From Candidatus Latescibacterota bacterium (GTDB taxonomy: Bacteria; Latescibacterota; UBA2968; UBA8231), in the NCBI GenBank assembly GCA_022825185.1, contig JAJDYK010000128.1, positions 1-12,681 of the forward strand: a stretch of DNA of 12,681 bases, given 5' to 3'. Below are positions 1-6,324 of the stretch, piece by piece (the stretch's first letter is position 1; the number at the start of each line of letters is the position of its first letter). Position numbers and translations under genes: made by a program. The notes below the pieces were generated by a model. It worked only from the letters and a program-made list of their open reading frames with translations, was not told the DNA's origin and ran no database searches.

Positions 1-726
1 CATACCCGTGCTGGCACTGCCGCGACGGTCAATCAGAGTCTCGTATTCGGCTGCGCCGGCTAGACCACCGAGCAGGCCACCGAGCTGTCCCGAGTCGAGA
101 AAGGGATAGAGGTCGGGAGCCATCACCGCAGTGCAGCCAGCAACAAAGGTAAAGCCGTACTTCTCCTGCCCGTAGGGGATCCACCAGAACTCAATCGAAT
201 CCCCGGCTGCCAAATCTAAGACGAGGTCGAAATCGCGCAGCGAGCGCAAATTGCGAGTCAAGTCCAAGTCGCCAGTAGCCGCGCCCCATTGGTCTTGCGG
301 GAAGGCACTGCGGAAGTCCTGCCCCATATTGAGAATGACGCTGAAATTGCCCGGCTTGTAGCCCATAAAGGCGTAATCCACCCCGTACTCCAAGTCAAAT
401 TCAGCCGCTATCTCCTCCAGCACCTGTTGGGCCAGCCCCGGCGCTTCGGGCCATAGGCAAATGGCCACCACCTTGAGATCGCGGCGGAAGGCGTGGTGCA
501 AAATGGCGCGCGACATCGGCAGCATTTCAGGTGCTGTGCTAGCACCGTAAGAGAAGGAGACCAGCACAATATCCTCCGCGTCGAGTTTCTCAAACTGGTC
601 ATACGCAGCTTTTACTTCGTCCGTCGGCGTGATCGGTAGGGAAATTCCGGCCAGCAACGGCCCTGCCACGCTGAGAAACACTAGGGCAAAAATAATGCGG
701 CGGTCGATAGCGAGCAGTTTGTGCAT
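1..726 (-). CDS. Conserved signal-anchored protein of unknown function (3' end outside window)
   Basis: The gene is read from an ATG at 726 and stays open for 242 codons to the window edge, so the C-terminus is missing. A strong ribosome binding site (GGAGGAG, 734-740) lies 7 bases before the ATG, and the ATG overlaps the upstream stop (TGATG), implying translational coupling. Residues 1-30 have a basic start (K3, R9, R10) and a hydrophobic stretch at 11-30, so this is a signal peptide or signal anchor that would put the rest outside the cytoplasmic membrane. Residues 50-110 look like an alpha/beta (Rossmann-like) unit beginning DIVLVSFSYG, followed by PEMLPMSRAILHHAF. Further distinctive stretches are YGVDYAFMGYKPGN (114-127) and AGCTAVMAPDLYPF (196-209), then GGLLGGLAGAAEYE (216-229). 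I recall these motifs from uncharacterised proteins in several phyla but cannot name a function. Its place at the end of the GlmL-like cluster suggests it belongs to the same complex. Confidence 0.85.
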   Translation of the reverse strand, partial: MHKLLAIDRRIIFALVFLSVAGPLLAGISLPITPTDEVKAAYDQFEKLDAEDIVLVSFSYGASTAPEMLPMSRAILHHAFRRDLKVVAICLWPEAPGLAQQVLEEIAAEFDLEYGVDYAFMGYKPGNFSVILNMGQDFRSAFPQDQWGAATGDLDLTRNLRSLRDFDLVLDLAAGDSIEFWWIPYGQEKYGFTFVAGCTAVMAPDLYPFLDSGQLGGLLGGLAGAAEYETLIDRRGSASTGM

Positions 727-1382
727 CACTCGGCTCCTCCGCCCAAATACGAGCGCTCAATCCCAAAAATGATCCGCAGCGAGGTAGCAATAGCACCCAG
801 CGACACGCCGAGCAAGATGCCGCGCTTAGCCGCCAAGTTGGGCACGTTCAACAGCCAATCAGTTGCCATCGGGAAGAAGTCGGAAAGCTCTCTCCCAATG
901 GGTACGCGGCCCAGCATGACGATGACCGCCGCGATCAGCAACAGCGCCGCCTCGGGCGTACGAGCGCGGAAAGTCCTATACGCCGCCGAGGCGATGAAGA
1001 AGGCTAAGATCGAAAACATGGTCGAGGCGCAAGGCACGTGAATATTGTCGAAGAGCCACTTATAGCCCCCGGCCTCAGCCTGCGCGGCGAAGGGACCTAA
1101 ACCGTCGTTGTACACGACGAAGACCATCATAACCGCGAAGCTCAAAATGGCGATCAAGCTATAGGCCCAGCCGGCGACGCGCTGGCGAATCCGCTGCCAG
1201 TGCAGGTTGAGCAGGCTGTATAGCCCGAGCAAATAAGAAAACGCGAAAACGATCCGCACCCATAGCGCCATCTCTCGCTCCAAACTCTGCGCATCGCCGT
1301 GGGGTACGTAGTAACCGATAACGCCGAGCATACCGAAGGCAAAGGCAATGACCAGCGGTAGCGTTCGACTAAGAAAAATCAT
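726..1382 (-). CDS. Six-helix integral membrane protein of unknown function
   Basis: A 218-residue protein with an ATG start and an excellent ribosome binding site (AGGAGGG, 1387-1393) that overlaps the stop codon of the upstream DUF6754 gene. Six hydrophobic segments are visible at about residues 7-25, 41-60, 70-91, 118-136, 143-161 and 188-207. Basic residues cluster between helices 2 and 3 (HWQRIRQR), between helices 4 and 5 (RTFRAR) and after helix 6, so both termini are predicted to be cytoplasmic. The best-marked stretch is STMFSILAFFIASAAYRTFR followed by a short segment ending MLGRVPIG (156-163), which I recall from uncharacterised proteins encoded near GlmL-like genes. No enzyme motif is evident. 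It lies between the DUF6754 gene and a coupled signal-anchored protein and is probably the membrane core of the same complex. That role is inferred. Confidence 0.9.
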   Translation of the reverse strand: MIFLSRTLPLVIAFAFGMLGVIGYYVPHGDAQSLEREMALWVRIVFAFSYLLGLYSLLNLHWQRIRQRVAGWAYSLIAILSFAVMMVFVVYNDGLGPFAAQAEAGGYKWLFDNIHVPCASTMFSILAFFIASAAYRTFRARTPEAALLLIAAVIVMLGRVPIGRELSDFFPMATDWLLNVPNLAAKRGILLGVSLGAIATSLRIIFGIERSYLGGGAE

Positions 1383-1391
1383 CGCGCCCTC

Positions 1392-2681
1392 CTAGGGGCT
1401 AAAAAAGTAAGTCAACTGCGGCCATCCGAAGGTCGCCAGCAGTGTGCCCAGCACCAGCACGGCCAGCAGGATGGCTTTGCCCCCGTCTTGACCTTTCAGG
1501 CTACCCAGCATCCTCGGCTCGCCCGATAGGTAAGCGCTGGCTGCGTAGAGCTCTTCGCCAAGCAAGGTGTAGTCGCAGGTGGTAACGAAAAAGGGAAGCT
1601 GGGTAAAGGCGTCCGTACCGGCGATCTGGATCGCCCCGGTCGTCGAACCCGTCTCGGCCAACAACAGCGACTCGGCGTAGAAATAACCCATCATAATATG
1701 AGCCGCCGGGCGATCGCGGGTCATGATGCCTTCGACCGCTGCCGCATAGCTAAACTGATCGGTACCGGCGATGAAGACGTGATCGGGATTGAAGGCATCG
1801 GGCCGTCCCGCCTCGACATACGAGGCTTTCATCGTCTCCTGACTCACAGATAGAACCACCGGGTCTGGGGCCACCACCCGCAGCGCGGTGTCGTATTCGG
1901 CTGTGCGCCGCGCAACCCGTCCCAAGATATTGACCGCGGCAATGGTCGAGATCGCATCCATGCCGCGCAGGCCGTGGATGAAAAGCACCGGCTTGCCCAT
2001 CTCGGTCGCCCGCCCCAACGCCTCGTCGAGTGCCTCTAACCCGGCGATGCGGCGGATCTTGAGCTCGCGCCGCCGCGCAATCCCAATGTAGCCCATGATA
2101 AGCCCTGAGAACACGAGGCACAACACCAGATTGTTGACCTTGGAGTTATTGAAAAAATTGCCTCTGGACTCGGCGTTGACGATCACTTTGCCGCGAATCG
2201 CGCCCCCGGCTGATCGCACATCAATGTGGAAGTAATACGTCTTGCCGTCTTCTAGCGGCGTCTTGCCACCCGCGCCGGCGAATTCCTCGACATTGACATA
2301 GTGATGATTCTCCAGATCGGCCCCACGACCAAAGAGCGCCGGGGCCTCGGACATCAAATTCCCCGTAGCCGCAACCTCGGCCACGACGCGAAAAGGCCCG
2401 CTGGGCGAATCGGCGATGGCGACCTGATACCTCGCATTTTCGCTGATCTGGGGATCTCGCGGCCAAGTCAGCGTAATGCTGCCCCCGTCGTCGTTGGGCG
2501 TGTCAAAGGCTTGGACCTCAATCGGCGGTTCAGGCTGTGCCAGCAACTCGCCGAGTTCCTGTTCTTCGATCGGCGGCAGAGGATCTGCCAGCAAAGTGTC
2601 GATCCCCTGTTCCGCATTTTCCGCCGCGCTCGCCAACGGCCAAGCCAAAACCAACGCAGACAGCCAGTTTTTTGCTCTCAT
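1392..2681 (-). CDS. Membrane-anchored FN3 and DUF6754 protein
   Basis: A 429-residue protein. I chose the ATG at 2681 over an in-frame TTG at 2696 because the TTG overlaps the upstream gene and GAGGG sits suitably before the ATG. The gap to the upstream stop is 4 bases. Residues 1-20 form a signal peptide (MRAKNWLSALVLAW, then ASAA). Residues 30-57 carry a proline-rich 12-residue repeat, and about 53-157 resemble a fibronectin type III domain (SITLTWPRDP near the start, GKTYYFHIDVRSAGG near the end). A transmembrane helix spans about 181-201, directly followed by a very basic stretch (ARRRELKIRR). The region from about 205 to 390 matches what I know as DUF6754 (ATEMGKPVLFIHGLRGMDAI, FNPDHVFIAGTDQFSYAAAV). 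A second helix follows at about 402-420. By the positive-inside rule the FN3 part is outside and DUF6754 is cytoplasmic. Function unknown. Confidence 0.88.
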   Translation of the reverse strand: MRAKNWLSALVLAWPLASAAENAEQGIDTLLADPLPPIEEQELGELLAQPEPPIEVQAFDTPNDDGGSITLTWPRDPQISENARYQVAIADSPSGPFRVVAEVAATGNLMSEAPALFGRGADLENHHYVNVEEFAGAGGKTPLEDGKTYYFHIDVRSAGGAIRGKVIVNAESRGNFFNNSKVNNLVLCLVFSGLIMGYIGIARRRELKIRRIAGLEALDEALGRATEMGKPVLFIHGLRGMDAISTIAAVNILGRVARRTAEYDTALRVVAPDPVVLSVSQETMKASYVEAGRPDAFNPDHVFIAGTDQFSYAAAVEGIMTRDRPAAHIMMGYFYAESLLLAETGSTTGAIQIAGTDAFTQLPFFVTTCDYTLLGEELYAASAYLSGEPRMLGSLKGQDGGKAILLAVLVLGTLLATFGWPQLTYFFSP

Positions 2682-2685
2682 GCCT

Positions 2686-3801
2686 TTATCCCTCAATCAA
2701 CTCCACATTCGCCCGTGGCACTACCGCCTGTTCCCCGTCTTCAAACTCCACGGCCAATACCCGCACCCGCGCCCCGGACTCCACCGCGCACAACTCGGTC
2801 GGCAAGTCACTGACGCGCCCAATTCGCCCAAAATAGGGCATCCGAATCACCCGCAACAAATCGCCCACCTGCAATCCTTCCGCGCCCGGCCGCACCTCTT
2901 CTTCCTCTTTGTCAGCGGCCGTGGGAACGATAATCTCCGGCCGCAACACGCCCGCGCGGATCTGCGTCGCACCGGCCATGGACGCATCCATGCCAGCGCA
3001 CGCTTGCAGAATGTCAAAGGTCTTGCGGGCCATGGCGACGCGGCCGAAACCCTCGGTCGCTACCACGGTCAGGCCGATCTGCTCAGTCCCGGTGATGGCC
3101 ACGCCCAAATCGCGGCCGAGCAAGTCGCGCAAGTCGCTGTCGCGCAGGCCGCCGCCGATCAACCCCACGGCACCTGCTTGCCGGGCCTGTTCCACGGTTT
3201 CCGCGCTAATCAGGCTGCCGACCACCACAATTTTACCCGCAACTTCCGGGTCCAGCGACTCGGCTGTGGCGTCTGGGGCATCAACCGCCAAGTGCAGCGC
3301 GCCCCAGCACTCGCCCCCTACGCCGAAAATGCCCTGGATATAAGCACCTCGCGCTGCGACGCGCACGCCCTCTTCGGCAAAGACTTCCTCTACTACCCCA
3401 TCGACGTAAGCCAGCACTTCGACCGGCCTAGGAGCTTGCCGCAGTATCACCTGCCCCGTCACCGGCGAAATGCTCTCGACGGTGCCGCTGACCGGAGATT
3501 CAACCGTGGTCTTGAACCAACGAATAAACGGCTTGGTCTCGGCGAGCGGCTCGCCGGCTTCTACTCGGTCGCCCTCTTTTTTGAGCATGTAGCCAGCTAG
3601 CTCTTGCGGCGAGATACCCAAGCGGTTTACCAAGTTGAGGGTCGCCACATCGCCCGGCAGTTCGGTGCGGGCCACAACTTGGTCGCGGAGCACGGCTTGG
3701 CCCCGCTCAACGACAACTTCGCCTTTGAGGGGCAATCGCCGCTCTTTGTGGACGACTGCGTGTTGCGTCACGCGCAGTCCGGGGGTATAGGCGTGAGCCA
3801 T
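2686..3801 (-). CDS. Barrel-sandwich (lipoyl/RnfC-like) protein with KOW-like C-terminus
   Basis: A 371-residue soluble protein with an ATG start 3 bases after the stop of the GlmL-like gene. No signal peptide or membrane helix is seen. Residues 65-125 read like a biotinyl/lipoyl or RnfC barrel-sandwich domain: YMLKKEGDRVEAGEPLAE, then TTVESPVSGTVESISPVTGQ. A second glycine-rich beta region covers about 127-170 (DGVVEEVFAEEGVRV). The usual modification site (a lysine in an EAMKM-type turn) is absent, so covalent biotin or lipoate is unlikely. Residues 187-255 form an alpha/beta region (KIVVVGSLISAETVEQARQ, then AVGLIGGGL). An acidic linker (DKEEEEV, about 297-303) leads to a beta-rich KOW-like tail at 305-370 (GLQVGDLLRVIRMPYFGRIG). 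The family has no function known to me. Its position suggests it partners the GlmL-like ATPase, perhaps as an adaptor between ATPase and membrane proteins. Confidence 0.88.
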   Translation of the reverse strand: MAHAYTPGLRVTQHAVVHKERRLPLKGEVVVERGQAVLRDQVVARTELPGDVATLNLVNRLGISPQELAGYMLKKEGDRVEAGEPLAETKPFIRWFKTTVESPVSGTVESISPVTGQVILRQAPRPVEVLAYVDGVVEEVFAEEGVRVAARGAYIQGIFGVGGECWGALHLAVDAPDATAESLDPEVAGKIVVVGSLISAETVEQARQAGAVGLIGGGLRDSDLRDLLGRDLGVAITGTEQIGLTVVATEGFGRVAMARKTFDILQACAGMDASMAGATQIRAGVLRPEIIVPTAADKEEEEVRPGAEGLQVGDLLRVIRMPYFGRIGRVSDLPTELCAVESGARVRVLAVEFEDGEQAVVPRANVELIEG

Positions 3802-3804
3802 GAG

Positions 3805-5586
3805 CTACTCGTATAGGTTTAACGCCTGCTGCCAGTCGCTTATCTGACGCCGACGGTCTTGGTCGGCCGCCATCTGAATGGGCCGGCCGCGACCGTCTAG
3901 CACTAGTCCCACAATCCCGCCGCGCACTCGCGCATTTAGGGCTTGCCCCGGGCCAGCCCCCACATCCCAACGCCGCGCTGGCTGAAGCGAGACTTCGACC
4001 TCCTCGCCGTCAGCCAAGGGCATCCACTGTAGCTGACCGACCTGCAACTCGCCGGTTTGACCCCCGCTAGGCAGGTCTATTTCGTATTGGAGACAGACCT
4101 CACCGTCCTTACCCTCGCCGACAGGGGCCACACAAGTGCCCAAGTAGATTAGACAATCGCGCTCAAAAACCTCGGTGGCGGCCCGCTCGTCAACAGTCGA
4201 AAGCACCCCCAAGTGAGGCATCATAAAAATGCTATCGACCGCCAAGCGGGTGACGCCTTCGGGCTGGAAGGCATCTATCAGCATGGCGCAACTCTGCTCG
4301 CGGCGGGGCGCATGCGAGAGCACTCCGCCGCTGCCGACTAGCATGTCCAGCGCCATCATCTCTACTAAACTCTCGCCGGTGGCCCCCTGCTCAAAGACAT
4401 CGGCCAGTGTGCGCTTGCTCTGCACCCCCTTCAATCCCACTGCCAACGCCCGGTGCTGGTCAAAGGCCAAGCGCAGGGCCTCGCGGGCAATGGCTTGCTC
4501 GACTTGCAATTCCTGCATGAGCTGGGGGATGGTAGTAGGGCGGATCATCTTGTTCTTGATCCGGTCGCGGAGGTCGGCTTCCTCAATGTCGAAAGGAACC
4601 CAGCGCATGATTTGGTCGAGGCCGGCCTCGGCCAGCACGTTGGAGACGCTATAGGACATGCCTAAATTGGCACTAACCGTGCGGTTGAAAACGCCGTCGA
4701 AGACGCTGAACACATCGGTCGTCGCCCCACCGATATCCACGCCAACGACGTTGATCTCCTGCTGGCGGGCAATAGTCTGCATGATCTCGCCCACCGCGCC
4801 GGGCGTCGGCATAATCGGTGCGCTGGTCCAGTCCATCAGCTTGCGGTAGCCAGGAGCTTGCGCCATGACGTGTTCGAGGAAGAGATCGTGAATGACGTGC
4901 CGCGCTGGGTCCAGATTTTCCTCTTCGAGCACGGGGCGGATATTCTCAGTAACGGTCAGGTCCATCTTACCCCCCAGCGCCTTTTCGACCTCCTCGCGCG
5001 CATCCTCATTGCCCGCAAAAATAATCGGTAATTTAAAGCCCGCGCCAAAGCGGGGCTTGGGGTCGGCCGCGCTGATGAATTCGGCCAACTCGACCACGTG
5101 GCTGACAGTGCCGCCATCCGTGCCCCCCGACAGCAATACCATATCGGGGCGCAATTGGCGGATGCGCTCTATTTTTTCGTGCGGCAAGCGCCCGTCGTTG
5201 GCAGCGAGCGTATCCATGACGATCGCCCCGGCACCCAAGGCGCAGCGCTGTGCGCTCTCACCGGTCATCGCCAGCACCACGCCGGCCACTGCCATCTGCA
5301 ACCCACCGCCCGCACTGCTCGTCGAGATGTAGATATCGACCCCGACATCGCCGTCAGCCGGTGTGATAATCCGCTCGCCATCGAGGATCTGCCGCCCGGA
5401 AAGCTCCTCGACCTCTTGAATGGCGTTGAGCACCCCCCGGGTAACGTCCTCAAAAGGAGCCTCAACCGTAGTTGGAGCCTCGCCGCGAAAGGTCTGGCGA
5501 TACCCTTCGTCCTTTTTTTCGATCAAGATCGCCTTGGTCGTCGTACTGCCACAGTCCGTGGCGATAACTACGTTGAGGTCATCCAT
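3805..5586 (-). CDS. Long GlmL/MutL-type ASKHA ATPase
   Basis: A 593-residue protein. The ATG at 5586 is preferred over an in-frame TTG at 5610 because the protein then begins MDDLNVVIATDCGS as family members do, and it overlaps the upstream stop by 8 bases (ATGGATGA). Nucleotide-binding motifs of the actin/Hsp70/sugar kinase fold are clear: phosphate-1 ATDCGSTTTK (9-18), phosphate-2 VGVDIGGATTDVFS (281-294) and an adenosine-type SGGVLS (419-424). SSAGGGLQMAVAG (90-102) and DMVLLSGGTDGGT (148-160) are further family hallmarks. GlmL (MutL) was named for its gene between the two glutamate mutase subunits in Clostridium and is thought to be a chaperone or reactivase; that protein is about 460 residues. 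This one carries about 115 extra C-terminal residues that are beta-rich, with RGGIVGLVLDGRGRPI at about 555-570. No mutase subunits are encoded here, so a mutase role is doubtful and I give no gene symbol. Confidence 0.93.
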   Translation of the reverse strand: MDDLNVVIATDCGSTTTKAILIEKKDEGYRQTFRGEAPTTVEAPFEDVTRGVLNAIQEVEELSGRQILDGERIITPADGDVGVDIYISTSSAGGGLQMAVAGVVLAMTGESAQRCALGAGAIVMDTLAANDGRLPHEKIERIRQLRPDMVLLSGGTDGGTVSHVVELAEFISAADPKPRFGAGFKLPIIFAGNEDAREEVEKALGGKMDLTVTENIRPVLEEENLDPARHVIHDLFLEHVMAQAPGYRKLMDWTSAPIMPTPGAVGEIMQTIARQQEINVVGVDIGGATTDVFSVFDGVFNRTVSANLGMSYSVSNVLAEAGLDQIMRWVPFDIEEADLRDRIKNKMIRPTTIPQLMQELQVEQAIAREALRLAFDQHRALAVGLKGVQSKRTLADVFEQGATGESLVEMMALDMLVGSGGVLSHAPRREQSCAMLIDAFQPEGVTRLAVDSIFMMPHLGVLSTVDERAATEVFERDCLIYLGTCVAPVGEGKDGEVCLQYEIDLPSGGQTGELQVGQLQWMPLADGEEVEVSLQPARRWDVGAGPGQALNARVRGGIVGLVLDGRGRPIQMAADQDRRRQISDWQQALNLYE

Positions 5587-5914
5587 GCTTTTGGCTTTCG
5601 CACTGGGCAATGGCCTCCGCGAGTAGGTCTATAGATTGGCGTCGCTCCAACATGCGCGTAAATCGCTCGTACTCATCGCGCGAAAAAACCAGCGTGGCAA
5701 ACGGGGCCAAAAAGGTCAGGGCTTGGCTGCCCAAAAAGTTGAGAGGGCGGCAAGCCTCCAACGCCATAGACGCAGCCGCTCCCATGCGGCGACGCACTAT
5801 AAACTCGGCCAGCCGCTCGGCGAGCGCACGCTCTTCCTCAGACCAACCTGCCTCCGGGTCTTCGAGGGCAAAAGCGTGCCGCCACCGCGCCTTTAAGCTA
5901 TCGACTTGGAACAT
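5579..5914 (-). CDS. Small conserved protein of unknown function (111 aa)
   Basis: A 111-residue, mostly helical protein starting at an ATG at 5914. The start lies 17 bases inside the end of the upstream gene, and the stop overlaps the GlmL-like start by 8 bases, so it is embedded in a coupled series. The ribosome binding site is poor, consistent with coupling. The first half is acidic and helical (WSEEERALAERLAEFIVRRR, 24-43). The middle holds ACRPLNFLGSQALTFLAP (54-71), which continues into a hydrophobic stretch to residue 77 that could be an amphipathic or membrane-dipping helix. It ends with a charged helix (YERFTRMLERRQSIDLLAEA, 82-101). I recall short proteins with this same pattern (PLxFLGSQAL..F..P, then LLERRxNI) as a conserved family of unknown function, but cannot confirm it here. 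It may be an accessory factor for the ATPase encoded next. Confidence 0.82.
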   Translation of the reverse strand: MFQVDSLKARWRHAFALEDPEAGWSEEERALAERLAEFIVRRRMGAAASMALEACRPLNFLGSQALTFLAPFATLVFSRDEYERFTRMLERRQSIDLLAEAIAQCESQKHG

Positions 5915-6314
5915 GGCACCGGACGAAATGCGTCACTTCTTCGCGGTTTTGATCAAACCGCAAAAAGACGCCGCGAAAAGAATCCAACCGACCTGAACGG
6001 AGAGAGGGGCGCAAAAAAATGCCGTCTCGATGTTCGTCTGCTCGACGGAACTCCGCCCAAGAACGGCGTTGTTTAAGACCGAGGTGTTCGCTGCTGATCC
6101 CTGCGCCGTCGAGCACGTAGCGCGTAGCAAAGAAATAGCGCGACAGCGAGGCAGTCAATGCCCCTAGGGAAAACACCCCGTAAAACCAATGCTCAAAACC
6201 AAAAGCGGCGGCGGCTGAGGAAGCGACGATGAGCGCGACTAGCAGTATCGATTTGGCCGGTTTCTCTCGACGCAGGGGGTGACTTTCCCAGCGGAGGGCG
6301 TCTGCAGAGGACAC
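5898..6314 (-). CDS. Small two-helix membrane protein with PH-like C-terminal domain
   Basis: A 138-residue protein from a GTG at 6314. An open frame extends upstream to 6548, but that part overlaps the solute-binding protein gene and is low-complexity shadow sequence. The GTG has AAGGG (6322-6326) 7 bases before it and lies 10 bases after the upstream stop. Residues 21-39 and 43-60 are hydrophobic helices (KSILLVALIVASSAAAAFGF, then WFYGVFSLGALTASL). Residues 65-131 resemble the small beta-rich bacterial PH-like domain found after such helix pairs: RYVLDGAGISSEHLGLKQ, the tryptophan in RRSWAEFRRADE, then a stretch ending DSFRGVFLRF. The domain call rests on pattern only. The gene overlaps the next one by 17 bases, so it may be the first gene of the GlmL-like cluster or simply a neighbour. 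Confidence 0.72.
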   Translation of the reverse strand: MSSADALRWESHPLRREKPAKSILLVALIVASSAAAAFGFEHWFYGVFSLGALTASLSRYFFATRYVLDGAGISSEHLGLKQRRSWAEFRRADEHRDGIFLRPSLRSGRLDSFRGVFLRFDQNREEVTHFVRCHVPSR

Positions 6315-6324
6315 AGACGTGCCC

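Noticed and set aside
2476..3600. A 374-codon plus-strand open frame
   Set aside because: It crosses two convincing minus-strand genes and their junction. The translation is rich in A, R, P, H and Q with no domain pattern.
2686..3801. Biotin or lipoate carrier protein
   Set aside because: The barrel-sandwich regions lack the lysine in the hairpin turn that would be modified.
3805..5586. Assigning this gene as a functional glutamate mutase component
   Set aside because: No GlmS (B12-binding) or GlmE (catalytic) subunit is in the window, the protein is longer than clostridial GlmL, and its neighbours are membrane proteins.
5098..5634. Plus-strand open frame of 178 codons opposite the GlmL-like gene
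   Set aside because: It is opposite the N-terminal ATPase motifs of a well-supported gene and reads like frame shadow.
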